64,000 bases of DNA, taken from assembly GCA_012523575.1 (NCBI GenBank), contig JAAYIF010000006.1:1-64000 (forward strand). The letters are read 5' to 3'. Shown piece by piece: positions 1 to 9,628 of the stretch; positions within the stretch are counted from its first letter, which is position 1, and each line of letters begins with the position of its first letter. The notes under the pieces were generated by a model. It was not told the DNA's origin. It ran no database searches and was given only the letters and a program-made list of their open reading frames with translations. Source of the DNA: Clostridia bacterium. Its GTDB lineage: Bacteria > Bacillota > DTU086. Made by a program: the position numbers and the translations under genes.

Positions 1-125
1 AAAGGATTATGTAAAAATTTGTAGTATTTTTCCTTGGAAAGGAAACCAAAAAGTAGAAAATTGCTGATAGTTGGTAAATTTGCAGAATATAGTATTTGGG
101 GTAAAGAATTTGGGGGTTGATAATA

Positions 126-3100
126 GTGCAGCAGGTTTCTAAAAGCCATCAGCTTCTTTCTTTTCTCAAAGACTTTGCTCTTCTTCGAAGAAAGCGCATT
201 ACGGCTTACGGGAGCGGGGATAGGGTTTTATGGTTTGCAGATCTCCCCAATGACTTACCTTCTTCCTGGAAGGATGCATTATGGTCGGTTTTCAGTTCGG
301 ATAAGCCGGATGAAACGCCTGATTTGTGGCTGGAGGTCCGTAAGAAGCGCATGCCGGAACTACCTCCTATCCCGGAAGAAGTAAAACGCTGGCTTCCAGA
401 AAATTTTCTTAAAGAACCAGAAGCATATGTCCGTGAAAATACAGATAATATGTTGAGTCTGCTGCGGGAAAAAATTAACATAATAAAATCTTCTGCAGAA
501 TCTAAAATAGATTTAACTGCGTTTGATGTTGCAGAGGAACAGTTTTTAAAAGATTATCCTGAAGTTGAGCAGGCTTGGCTTGAATATCTTATTAATCAAT
601 GGGAGTCCTGGGCACAGGAAATGCGTGTATGGCAGAAAGTGCAGAATGTTTATGAGAATGTAGACTTTATGCGCCGGCGCCTCGAAGAAGCCGAAGAGCG
701 CTACGAGCTTGTACTGGCAGTAGGCCTTCTGCAGTGGCGCGACCCGGGAGGTAATGTTATAAAACGCCACCTTCTTACAGCTCCGGCGGAGATTTCTCTG
801 GATGCGGTTCGCAGTGTGCTGAGAGTATCTCCTGCCGCAACCTTTGATAAATTTGGGATAGATTTAAGCATGCTGGATTTCCAGCAGATGCCGGATTTGG
901 AACCTGTGAAAGAAGAATTAGATATGCTTCTTGAAGAGTTGGATGTAAGAATATGGGATAGGGAAAAGGTAGGACAAATCCTGAATGTTATTGCCAACAG
1001 AGCGAGCTCAGATGCTCAGGTAGATGAAAATGCTTTTAAACCTTTGGAAAGAGCGGATAAAACATTTCGTATTGTTTTTGCGCCAGCTTTGGTTTTGCGC
1101 GAGCGGCGTTCTACAGCATATGAAGAACTAATAAGAAGCTTTATAGATGCTTTTGAAAACAATGAAAACTTTCCGACGACTGCTCCATGGGATCAATTTG
1201 TTGCAGAAGGAGAAACTTCAGGCGGTTCAGGTGAAGGAATGCCTGAAGGCGATAAGCTGTTTTCTAGTGATTCAAATAACAGGCTCTATTTTCCCCTGCC
1301 CATGAATAATGAACAAAAAATGATAGCAGAAAGGCTTAGTATGCGGCCATATGTTCTTGTAAAAGGACCGCCGGGAACTGGGAAAAGCCATACCATAGCC
1401 AATTTAATATGTCATCTTTTGGCTTTAGGAGAAAGGGTATTGGTAACGGCCCATGCACCGAAAGCTTTGACTGTGCTGAGGGATCTTCTGCCGGGTGATG
1501 TTCCTAACCTTTGTGTTATGGCTTCCGGCTCTACACGTGAAGAACAGAGGATACTTGAAAGCAGCGTTCGTACGATTATATCGCGCCGTAATGAATGGAA
1601 TTCCGAATGGGCTCACATAGAAATTAAGAGATTGGAAGAAGAGTTATCAAGGCTGGAAGAAAAGCGTGCGGGCCTGGAGGTGCAGCTGCGTCGCTGTCGC
1701 GAAGCGGAAACTTACGAACATACTTTATTCGGCGGTTATCAGGGTACTGCAGCACAGATTGCCAAGCAACTGAAGAGAGAACAGGAAACCTATGGCTGGA
1801 TACCGGATGTTATCAGTCCCGAAAGCCGTTGTCCACTGGAAAAATCGGATTTAAAGTTTATAGCTGAGGTACACAAAACACTTACGGATGAACGTTTAAA
1901 TGAGCTGCAGATGGAAATTGGTGATTTTTACCTTCCAGATCCGGAAGAATTCCGAAATTTTTTAAAAAATCTGAACTCTGACGAACAGCGCTTGAATGAG
2001 CTGTCTGAATCGATAGAAAAAATTAAGCTTGAAAAATTACGTAATTTGTCAGATTATGATTTAAATAACTTTAAAACCTTTTTAGAAAGTCTGGAAGAGG
2101 AAATTTTAAAAACATCCCATGAATTCAGCAGCGCTGTTAATCAAATAGTAAATGGACTGCTTTTAGAACAAAGAACACGATGTCGGAATATTATTCAAGA
2201 ACTTGAGCCTTTGGTTGGAGAGATCAAGGAAGCCTGCGGAAAAGTGAAAGGCATACGGGTAGAGCTGCCGGATAATGTTGAAAGAGCTAAATTATTGAGA
2301 GATACCCGATGCCGTTTTGAGCATTTTGAGAAGGGGGGATGGCGCGGTTTCGGTTTCATTGCACCTCAGGTGGTGCGCGAGACGCGTTATGTAGAAGAAA
2401 AGTGTTTGATTAATGGTGAAGCACCGCGGGATCTTAATCTGCTGCAGAAATTGGTTAATTACCTTGAATTGGAATTCCTTATTCAGCAGTTATGCAGTGT
2501 ATGCGTAGAACTTGCTAATTTATTGAAAAAGGTTGATCCCCGATCTGCAGATCGAGTTGTAGAAGAATTTATGAATAAAGTTTCAAATCTTCTTAAGCTG
2601 TTTGAAGAGAAGGGGGAAATCTTAAAGATTATCCCATTAAATGATAGGGTACTGCTTGTTAATCCAGATGAGATCGGTAAATGGTTGAAGCTTATAGAAA
2701 TAGAAATGATCAGACGGTCAGTCGAGAAAGCTGAGGATAAAGCAGAAGCATGGAAAAATAATATTAGAGCTTTATCTGAAAACAATGTGCATCCGTGCAT
2801 GCTCGAACTTGAAAAGGCAATATTGGAAAGAGATGCTGCTAAATGGAGAAGTGCCTGGGAAACAAGGGAGCGCGTAACAAAAGAGAGAAAGCGCCTTAAC
2901 CGCTATATGGAGCTGCTAAGCCGGTTGGACCGGGAATGCCCCGGGTTGAAAAACCTTCTTGAATCCAGTCGTGGTGATATAGAGTGGCAGGATCGGATTC
3001 TTCAGCTTGATAAGGCATGGGCTTGGGCGGCTGCAAAAGCATGGCTTTATTTGATAGTTAAAGAAAATGATTATAATGTTATTCTAGCGCAGATAAAGGA

Positions 3101-4649
3101 TATTGAGAAAAAAATAAAATCAATAATTTTGAGGCTTGTTGAGTTAAAAGCTTGGAATGCCTTTTTTGAGCGGTTGGATTCTAAAACGCAGCAGAGTCTT
3201 ATTGCTTGGCAGAAGGCTATAGCACGTGTAGGAAAGGACAAAGGAAAATATGCTTTTAAGCACCGCCGTGCAGCCCAAAGGTATTTAAAGGACTGCATTC
3301 AGAAAATTCCTGTATGGATTATGCCGGTCCATAAGCTTTGGGGTACAGTGACTGCTGTACCCGGCATGTTTGATACCATTATTATCGATGAGGCCTCTCA
3401 AGCTGGGATTGATTCCCTAATACTGCTGCTGCTGGGAAAACGAATTCTCGTTGTAGGTGATGATATGCAGAACAGTCCAGAGGGAGTGGGTATAGCTGAG
3501 GACGATATTGCGCGTTTAGCCAGGGAGCACCTGCGGGATTTTCGCTTTAGGGAAGAATTTAGACCCGATGCAAGTCTTTATGACCATGCAGAAAGAGCCT
3601 TTGGCAATGTTATTTCTCTTAGGGAGCATTTCCGCTGCGTGCCGGAGATAATTCGTTTCAGCAACAGTCTGTGCTACTCTAATTTTCTAATCTCACTACG
3701 TCAGCCTCCAATAGATAGGCTTCCTCCGTTGAAAACCACTTATGTTTCTGGGGGATATTGTGAGGGAGAAGGGCAGCGTCTGATTAATAGATCTGAAGCT
3801 GATGAGATAGTAAAGGCTGTACAGGAATGCCTGAAAGATGAGGCCTATAAAGGTAAAACTATGGGTGTTATAGTGCTTCAAGGCAGCTCTCAGGCTGAGC
3901 TTATAGAAAGAAAGCTTGCTGAAGTGCTGGATCCCAAGGAACGGGATAATAGGAAAATCCGCTGCGGTGTACCCGCAACGTTCCAGGGTGATCAAAGGGA
4001 CGTAATTTTTCTCTCTTTAGTTGTGGCTCCAAATCATTCATATAGGGCCTTAACTTCGCTGTCGTACCAGCGCCGCTTTAATGTTGCCATGAGTCGCGCT
4101 AGGGACCAGGTTTGGCTATTTCACAGTGTTCAGCAGCATGAGCTCAATCCTTCGGATCTCCGATATAAGCTGCTGCATTTCTTTAACAGCTCCAGCTTGG
4201 AAGACCTTGAGACATATCAGGAAAAAGAACGGTTAGAACGCGAATTTCTAAAAAGGCCCCATGCGCCTGGAAACCAACCTGACCCCTACGAAAGCTGGTT
4301 CGAGGTGGAGGCTGCTCTGGAGCTTCTGCGAAGGGGTTACAGGATAAAGCCCCAGTATAAAGTTTCCGGATACCGCATTGATTTGGTAATTGAAGGGTCG
4401 GAGCACCGGCTGGCTGTTGAGTGTGATGGTGATGTCTGGCATGGCGTAGAGCAGTATGTCCGCGATATGGCCCGTCAGCGACAGCTGGAAAGGGCGGGCT
4501 GGACTTTTGTCCGCATCCGTTCGTCAGAATTTTATGCTAACAAAAAGAAGGCCATACAATTAATTGAAAAAAAGTGCGAGGAGCTTAAAATTTATCCTAT
4601 GGATTTGGTTAGTTACAGTGGTGGAGAACCCCAAAAAAGGCTTGGTTAA
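126..4649 (+). CDS. Giant SF1 (DNA2/NAM7-like) helicase fused to a C-terminal PD-(D/E)XK nuclease
   Basis: This is a multidomain protein of about 1,507 residues that probably translocates on nucleic acid and cuts it. An N-terminal region of about 390 residues has no motif I recognise. It is followed by a Q-like motif (NEQKMIAERL), Walker A GPPGTGKS near residue 413, and a long charged, probably coiled-coil insertion at about 490-1060. Walker B IIIDEASQ lies near 1083, GDDMQNSP near 1110, a GVPATFQGDQRD motif near 1283 and RRFNVAMSRARDQ near 1316, as in COG1112-type helicases. The last ~115 residues hold FEVEAAL, RIDLVI and VECDGDVWHG, which fits a DUF559/Vsr-like endonuclease fold. I chose GTG at 126 because GGGGG at 112-116 is well spaced from it; TTG at 117 touches that site. 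It stands alone, with no recognisable partner. COG1112 helicase-nuclease fusions occur among anti-phage systems (for example Mokosh), so a defence role is plausible but inferred. Confidence 0.85.
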   Translation: MQQVSKSHQLLSFLKDFALLRRKRITAYGSGDRVLWFADLPNDLPSSWKDALWSVFSSDKPDETPDLWLEVRKKRMPELPPIPEEVKRWLPENFLKEPEAYVRENTDNMLSLLREKINIIKSSAESKIDLTAFDVAEEQFLKDYPEVEQAWLEYLINQWESWAQEMRVWQKVQNVYENVDFMRRRLEEAEERYELVLAVGLLQWRDPGGNVIKRHLLTAPAEISLDAVRSVLRVSPAATFDKFGIDLSMLDFQQMPDLEPVKEELDMLLEELDVRIWDREKVGQILNVIANRASSDAQVDENAFKPLERADKTFRIVFAPALVLRERRSTAYEELIRSFIDAFENNENFPTTAPWDQFVAEGETSGGSGEGMPEGDKLFSSDSNNRLYFPLPMNNEQKMIAERLSMRPYVLVKGPPGTGKSHTIANLICHLLALGERVLVTAHAPKALTVLRDLLPGDVPNLCVMASGSTREEQRILESSVRTIISRRNEWNSEWAHIEIKRLEEELSRLEEKRAGLEVQLRRCREAETYEHTLFGGYQGTAAQIAKQLKREQETYGWIPDVISPESRCPLEKSDLKFIAEVHKTLTDERLNELQMEIGDFYLPDPEEFRNFLKNLNSDEQRLNELSESIEKIKLEKLRNLSDYDLNNFKTFLESLEEEILKTSHEFSSAVNQIVNGLLLEQRTRCRNIIQELEPLVGEIKEACGKVKGIRVELPDNVERAKLLRDTRCRFEHFEKGGWRGFGFIAPQVVRETRYVEEKCLINGEAPRDLNLLQKLVNYLELEFLIQQLCSVCVELANLLKKVDPRSADRVVEEFMNKVSNLLKLFEEKGEILKIIPLNDRVLLVNPDEIGKWLKLIEIEMIRRSVEKAEDKAEAWKNNIRALSENNVHPCMLELEKAILERDAAKWRSAWETRERVTKERKRLNRYMELLSRLDRECPGLKNLLESSRGDIEWQDRILQLDKAWAWAAAKAWLYLIVKENDYNVILAQIKDIEKKIKSIILRLVELKAWNAFFERLDSKTQQSLIAWQKAIARVGKDKGKYAFKHRRAAQRYLKDCIQKIPVWIMPVHKLWGTVTAVPGMFDTIIIDEASQAGIDSLILLLLGKRILVVGDDMQNSPEGVGIAEDDIARLAREHLRDFRFREEFRPDASLYDHAERAFGNVISLREHFRCVPEIIRFSNSLCYSNFLISLRQPPIDRLPPLKTTYVSGGYCEGEGQRLINRSEADEIVKAVQECLKDEAYKGKTMGVIVLQGSSQAELIERKLAEVLDPKERDNRKIRCGVPATFQGDQRDVIFLSLVVAPNHSYRALTSLSYQRRFNVAMSRARDQVWLFHSVQQHELNPSDLRYKLLHFFNSSSLEDLETYQEKERLEREFLKRPHAPGNQPDPYESWFEVEAALELLRRGYRIKPQYKVSGYRIDLVIEGSEHRLAVECDGDVWHGVEQYVRDMARQRQLERAGWTFVRIRSSEFYANKKKAIQLIEKKCEELKIYPMDLVSYSGGEPQKRLG

Positions 4650-4868
4650 ATTTGTGCACAATTGCGAGCATTTGGTTTTATATCTTATTAAAACAAAGAA
4701 GGATTTGTTTATCTTTGGAAAGAAAAAAGGAAGCAGAGTAAGCTGCGGTTATATTAAATGGCGTAAAAAGGATGAGGTTTCTGAGGAGTATTAGGCCTTT
4801 TTTATAAAGGCTTAGGCTTAGGATGGGGGCTGCAGCAGAAGAAAATATTTTTGGCCGGAGGGGTTTTA

Positions 4869-5213
4869 ATGGGGAACTGTATTTACTGTGGGAAGCCGGC
4901 CGGATTCCTGCGCAGGAAGCATCGAGAGTGTGAGCAAAAGAGAAAAAGAGGATCTTTTCGCGGTCGACCCGTTGAAGTTTCCCAAAAGGTGCTTGTGGAT
5001 AGGGGTATTCTTGCAGTAATAACAAAGCACCTCTACTTCCACGGACAGAAAAAAGTTTTTCGTGTGCGCTGGGATAAAGTGGTTTCTTTTATGCCTTTTT
5101 CGGATGGAATAGGAATTCAGCGGGACGCAATGACAGCAAAGCCGCAGTATTTTATAACTGGTGACGGTTGGTTCGCATATAACCTGGTTGTCAATACTGC
5201 CAACCTGGGCTAG
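4869..5213 (+). CDS. Small zinc-ribbon / PH-like domain protein, apparently internally shortened
   Basis: The 114-residue product starts at ATG 4869 behind GGAGGGG. Residues 1-25 carry CIYCGKPAGFLRRKH followed by ECE, a short cysteine-containing ribbon. Residues ~35-114 contain VITKHLYFHG, WDKVVSFMPFSDGIGIQ and ITGDGWFAYNLV, which resembles a PH-like membrane or protein-binding fold. From memory, homologues in Clostridia keep these two segments at the ends of proteins two to three times longer, with a helical middle that is missing here. Function is unknown. It may be a remnant or a functional short form. It follows the helicase by about 220 bases without a shared operon signal. Confidence 0.6.
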   Translation: MGNCIYCGKPAGFLRRKHRECEQKRKRGSFRGRPVEVSQKVLVDRGILAVITKHLYFHGQKKVFRVRWDKVVSFMPFSDGIGIQRDAMTAKPQYFITGDGWFAYNLVVNTANLG

Positions 5214-5233
5214 TTTTTTAGGATCAGTGCTGA

Positions 5234-6268
<1,035 letters not shown>

Positions 6269-6367
6269 GAATTTTCTTTTTTAATGTTGAAGTTGAAAAG
6301 AGATGCTGAAGTTTTGGTTAATTTTTATGGGAACAGGCAGAATTTTTTAAGGAGTTGGTTGATTTTT

Positions 6368-6952
6368 ATGAAGAAAATATTAAGTTTAATGATTTTGCTT
6401 GTTTTGCTGATTAATGTTGGCTGCTCTTCTGGGCCTCCTCCAGAAAAAGTGGTAGAAGATTTTCTTAATGCAATGATAAAAGGGAAGTTTGAAAAGGCTT
6501 CAGAATTATGCGGGGGGACAAATGTAGAAGAAGATGTGATGAAAACTTCTGAAGATGAACAAGGTGAGCGTTTTGCCAGATCCATTTTGTCAAAGGTTAC
6601 ATATGAGATAGGGGACAAAAAAGTTGAAGGTGATAAGGCAGAAGTAAATGTAAAGATTACAGCTCCGGATTTGCTGCGCATAACTGGTAATGTAATGCGT
6701 GAACTGCTTCCCATGGCCTTTGCAATGGCTTTTTCAAAAGAACAGTCTGAAGAGGAAACTAATGCTCTATTTGAGCAGTATTTTGAAAATGCAATAAATG
6801 ATCCCAATGCGTCCATGACAACTTCGGAAGTTAATTTTATATTAGAGAAAAAAGAAGGTTCATGGGTTGTTGTTCCCAATGAAGAGCTTTTAAATGCTTT
6901 AACGGGCAACATGGGAAAGGCATTTGCTGAGATGGAGAGCGGGTTGGAATAA
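6368..6952 (+). CDS. Putative lipoprotein, DUF4878/NTF2-like
   Basis: The 194-residue product begins with MKKILSLMILLVLLINVGC, a lipoprotein signal peptide with lipobox INVGC, so the mature protein should be lipid-anchored on the outer face of the membrane. PPPEKVVEDFLNAMIKGKFEKA followed by alternating beta segments and a closing KEGSWVV strand is the usual layout of DUF4878-like NTF2-fold lipoproteins. I start at ATG 6368 because it opens the signal peptide; AAGGAG at 6349-6354 is rather distant. An upstream in-frame start at 6284 would bury the signal sequence. No specific ligand or role can be assigned. Confidence 0.72.
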   Translation: MKKILSLMILLVLLINVGCSSGPPPEKVVEDFLNAMIKGKFEKASELCGGTNVEEDVMKTSEDEQGERFARSILSKVTYEIGDKKVEGDKAEVNVKITAPDLLRITGNVMRELLPMAFAMAFSKEQSEEETNALFEQYFENAINDPNASMTTSEVNFILEKKEGSWVVVPNEELLNALTGNMGKAFAEMESGLE

Positions 6953-6998
6953 ACGGCTCTTATTATTGCATAAATATACTAAAGATGATATGTAAATA

Positions 6999-7661
6999 TT
7001 GGATCAATTTTTAAAAGAGAGCGGATCAAGAGTGCGTTCTATGTTTTTGAAGCGCTTTATTGATATAGTATTAAGTCTTATTGGACTTATAATTTTATCG
7101 CCGTTGATGATAATTATTGCTGTGCTGGTGTTTATTAATTTGGGCTCGCCTGTTTTGTTTCGTCAGGTACGTCCGGGTCTGCATGGTCGTCCTTTTGTTC
7201 TTTATAAGTTTAGAACTATGCGGGACTTACGGGATGATGAGGGCCATCTGCTTCCCGATGAATTAAGGCTGACGCGTTTTGGGCGTTTTTTGCGCTCAAC
7301 AAGCCTGGATGAGCTTCCTGAATTGTTTAATGTTTTAAAAGGAGAAATGAGTTTAGTGGGGCCTAGACCTTTGTTAATGGAATATCTTGAACGTTACACA
7401 CCAGAACAGGCTAGGCGTCATGAAGTTAAACCCGGCATTACTGGTTGGGCTCAAGTTAATGGAAGAAATGCAATATCATGGGAAGAAAAGTTTAAGCTGG
7501 ATGTATGGTACGTAGATAATTGGAGTATAGTGTTGGATTTTAAGATTTTATTGCTTACATTTATAAAGGTTTTGAAGCGCGAAAGCATCAGTGCTGATGG
7601 ACATGCTACTATGCCTGAATTTAAAGGTTCTCAAGGTTCGGGGCACCAAATAGGGGGATAA
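6999..7661 (+). CDS. pglC: Undecaprenyl-phosphate bacillosamine phosphotransferase (PglC-like)
   Basis: This monotopic phosphoglycosyl transferase of up to 220 residues moves a sugar phosphate from UDP-diacetylbacillosamine to undecaprenyl phosphate at the inner membrane face. FLKRFIDIVLSLIGLIILSP is the re-entrant membrane helix. The catalytic Asp-Glu sits in STSLDELPEL, followed by SLVGPRPLL, PGITGWAQVNGRNAISW and a C-terminal KRESISADGHATMPEF block that matches Campylobacter PglC far better than generic WcaJ enzymes. The start is uncertain: TTG 6999, GTG 7032 (AAGAGAG upstream) and ATG 7041 are all in frame, and homologues favour 7032 or 7041. It heads pglC-pglD-pglE. Confidence 0.88.
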   Translation: MDQFLKESGSRVRSMFLKRFIDIVLSLIGLIILSPLMIIIAVLVFINLGSPVLFRQVRPGLHGRPFVLYKFRTMRDLRDDEGHLLPDELRLTRFGRFLRSTSLDELPELFNVLKGEMSLVGPRPLLMEYLERYTPEQARRHEVKPGITGWAQVNGRNAISWEEKFKLDVWYVDNWSIVLDFKILLLTFIKVLKRESISADGHATMPEFKGSQGSGHQIGG

Positions 7662-7685
7662 CAATGGAGGTTTTGAATTATATCG

Positions 7686-8318
7686 ATGGAAGATAAGTTG
7701 TTGATTATTGGAGCTGGAGGTCATGGCAAGGTAGTAGCTGATATAGCTATAGAAGCAGGCTACGAAGTAATGGGTTTTATTGATGATAATATCAAAAAGG
7801 CTCCTTTGCCTGATCTGAAGGTATTAGGTAGTATTAATGTTATACCTTCTATTTTTTCGCAAGTTTCTAATGTTAGATTTATTTTGGCTATTGGTGATAA
7901 TGCTACTCGAAGGCGTATTGCTAGTTCTCTTTCAGTGGATGATAAATCTTTTGCCGTTGTTTGCCATCCTTTTACTTCGGTCTCTAAATTTGCCAATATT
8001 AACTCTGGAACAGTTATTATGCCAGGGGCAGTTATTAATGCAGGAGCATATGTAGGGAAACATGTTATAATTAATACGGCTTGCTCTATTGACCATGATT
8101 GCAATATTGGAGATTATGTTCATATATCACCAGGAGCTCATCTTGCGGGCAATGTAACTGTGGAAGAAGGAACACATATTGGAACTGGTGCTGCTGTTAT
8201 TCCTGGTTGCAAAATTGGCAAATGGTCTGTTATTGGAGCTGGAGCGGTGGTGATAGAGGATATACCTCCAGGAGTCATAGCGGTAGGGGTACCTGCCAAA
8301 CCAATAAAAAAGCTATAG
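7686..8318 (+). CDS. pglD: UDP-4-amino-sugar N-acetyltransferase (PglD-like)
   Basis: The 210-residue protein has an N-terminal Rossmann-like part (LLIIGAGGHGKVVADIA, GFIDDN) and a C-terminal left-handed beta-helix of hexapeptide repeats (IMPGAVINAGAYVG, INTACSIDHDCNIGDYVHISPGA, GTGAAVIPGC, VGVPAKPIKKL). This is the NeuD/PglD architecture. PglD acetylates the C4 amine of UDP-4-amino sugars with acetyl-CoA; the His in SIDHDC matches the catalytic base. GGAGG at 7666-7670 is somewhat far from ATG 7686. Its position between pglC and pglE supports the specific call over generic sugar acetyltransferase. Confidence 0.85.
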   Translation: MEDKLLIIGAGGHGKVVADIAIEAGYEVMGFIDDNIKKAPLPDLKVLGSINVIPSIFSQVSNVRFILAIGDNATRRRIASSLSVDDKSFAVVCHPFTSVSKFANINSGTVIMPGAVINAGAYVGKHVIINTACSIDHDCNIGDYVHISPGAHLAGNVTVEEGTHIGTGAAVIPGCKIGKWSVIGAGAVVIEDIPPGVIAVGVPAKPIKKL

Positions 8319-8364
8319 TTTACTTGCATACTATTTTAGAGATAAATTATAGAGGAGAATTAAA

Positions 8365-9486
8365 ATGCAAATCCCTTTATCCCGACCGGACATTACCCAA
8401 AAAGAAATAGATTTGGTCAATGAGGTTCTTAATTCAAGTTATTTAGCCTTGGGCCCTAAAATTAAGGAATTTGAAGAAGCTTTTGCTGGTTATGTTGGAC
8501 GTAAGTTTGCTGTGGCTGTAAACAGCGGTACCAGCGGCCTGCACCTTCTGGTAAGGGCCCTTGGTATCGGTGAGGGGGATGAAGTGATTACCACCCCCTT
8601 TAGTTTTATTGCCTCAAGCAACTGTTTGTTATTTGAGAGGGCCAGGCCTATTTTTGTAGATATAGATCCTTTAACCTTAAATATGAATGTTGATTTGACA
8701 GAAGAAAAAATAACCGAAAAAACGAAGGCTATCTTAGCGGTGGATGTTTTCGGGCATCCTGTAGAAATGGATAAAATTGAAGATCTGGCAGCAAAGTATA
8801 ATTTGTATGTTATCGAGGATGCGTGTGAAGCAATAGGAGCAAAGTATAAGGGTAGAATGGCTGGAAGCCTTGGAGATGGAGCCGTTTTTGCTTTTTATCC
8901 CAATAAACAGATAACAACTGGAGAAGGTGGCGTTATAGTAACAGATAATGAAGAAATCGCTTATTTATGCCGCAGTATGAGGAACCAAGGTAGGGGAGAA
9001 AACAGCGAGTGGCTGGCTCACGAAAGGCTGGGATATAATTATCGTATGGATGAAATGAGCGCTGCGCTGGGGATAGCACAGTTGGAAAGGATTGATGAAA
9101 TTTTAGAAAAACGTTCTCAAGTTGCCTGTATATATAATGAGAAGTTTAAGGGTGTTGAAGAGGTTGAAATTCCCTATTCTGCTCCCGAAGTGAAAATGAG
9201 CTGGTTTGTATATGTTATCCGATTGAAAAAGAATATTGACAGGAATAGAGTAATGGATTATTTAAGGAAAAATGGAGTAGGCTGCAGGGCTTATTTTCCC
9301 CCTATTCATTTACAACCTTTTTATAGGGAAAAGTTCGGCTATAAAGAGGGAGATTTTCCTGTAACCGAAGGTATTTCAAAAAGAACCATAGCGCTCCCCT
9401 TCTATAATAATCTTTCTGAAGCAGAAATAGATTATGTGGTTAAAAAACTTTGTGAGGGTATAAAATATGCTAAAAATAATTTGTAA
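8365..9486 (+). CDS. pglE: UDP-4-keto-6-deoxy sugar aminotransferase, DegT/DnrJ/EryC1 family (PglE-like)
   Basis: This 373-residue PLP enzyme would aminate the 4-keto sugar made by the downstream dehydratase. AVNSGTSGLHLLVRAL binds the cofactor phosphate. VIEDACEAIGAKY and FAFYPNKQITTGEGGVIVT follow; the Lys in NKQITTGEGG is the expected Schiff-base residue. RNQGRGENSEWLAHERLGYNYRM and the C-terminal PPIHLQPFYREKFGY are typical family blocks. ATG 8365 follows AGAGGAG. It is the last gene before a strong terminator at 9575-9612, so pglF is transcribed separately. Confidence 0.88.
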   Translation: MQIPLSRPDITQKEIDLVNEVLNSSYLALGPKIKEFEEAFAGYVGRKFAVAVNSGTSGLHLLVRALGIGEGDEVITTPFSFIASSNCLLFERARPIFVDIDPLTLNMNVDLTEEKITEKTKAILAVDVFGHPVEMDKIEDLAAKYNLYVIEDACEAIGAKYKGRMAGSLGDGAVFAFYPNKQITTGEGGVIVTDNEEIAYLCRSMRNQGRGENSEWLAHERLGYNYRMDEMSAALGIAQLERIDEILEKRSQVACIYNEKFKGVEEVEIPYSAPEVKMSWFVYVIRLKKNIDRNRVMDYLRKNGVGCRAYFPPIHLQPFYREKFGYKEGDFPVTEGISKRTIALPFYNNLSEAEIDYVVKKLCEGIKYAKNNL

Positions 9487-9574
9487 GTGGTTTCGGAGGC
9501 ATTTTGCTGGAAAATAATTGTCTGGTATAAAGTGGTATTAAAAGGAATTTGTAAAAATTTGTAGAATTTATGGA

Positions 9575-9612
9575 GCATTAAAGGAAAACTTTAATGCTTT
9601 TTTATTTTTTTG
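9575..9612 (+). terminator. Rho-independent terminator after pglE
   Basis: A perfect 9-bp stem (9575-9583 with 9589-9597, loop GAAAA) is followed by a long T tract. It lies 88 bases after the pglE stop and only 17 bases before pglF, so pglF expression needs either read-through or a promoter inside or near the hairpin. Confidence 0.85.
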
Positions 9613-9628
9613 CTACGAGGGAAGGAAT

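Noticed and set aside
4564-4794. Plus-strand frame overlapping the helicase end and running into the gap
   Set aside because: Begins inside the nuclease coding region, has no ribosome site, and shows no recognisable sequence; the basic composition follows from A-rich DNA.
6325-6912. Long minus-strand frame opposite the lipoprotein gene
   Set aside because: Ser/Phe-rich composition typical of antisense reading; the plus strand has signal peptide and lipobox.
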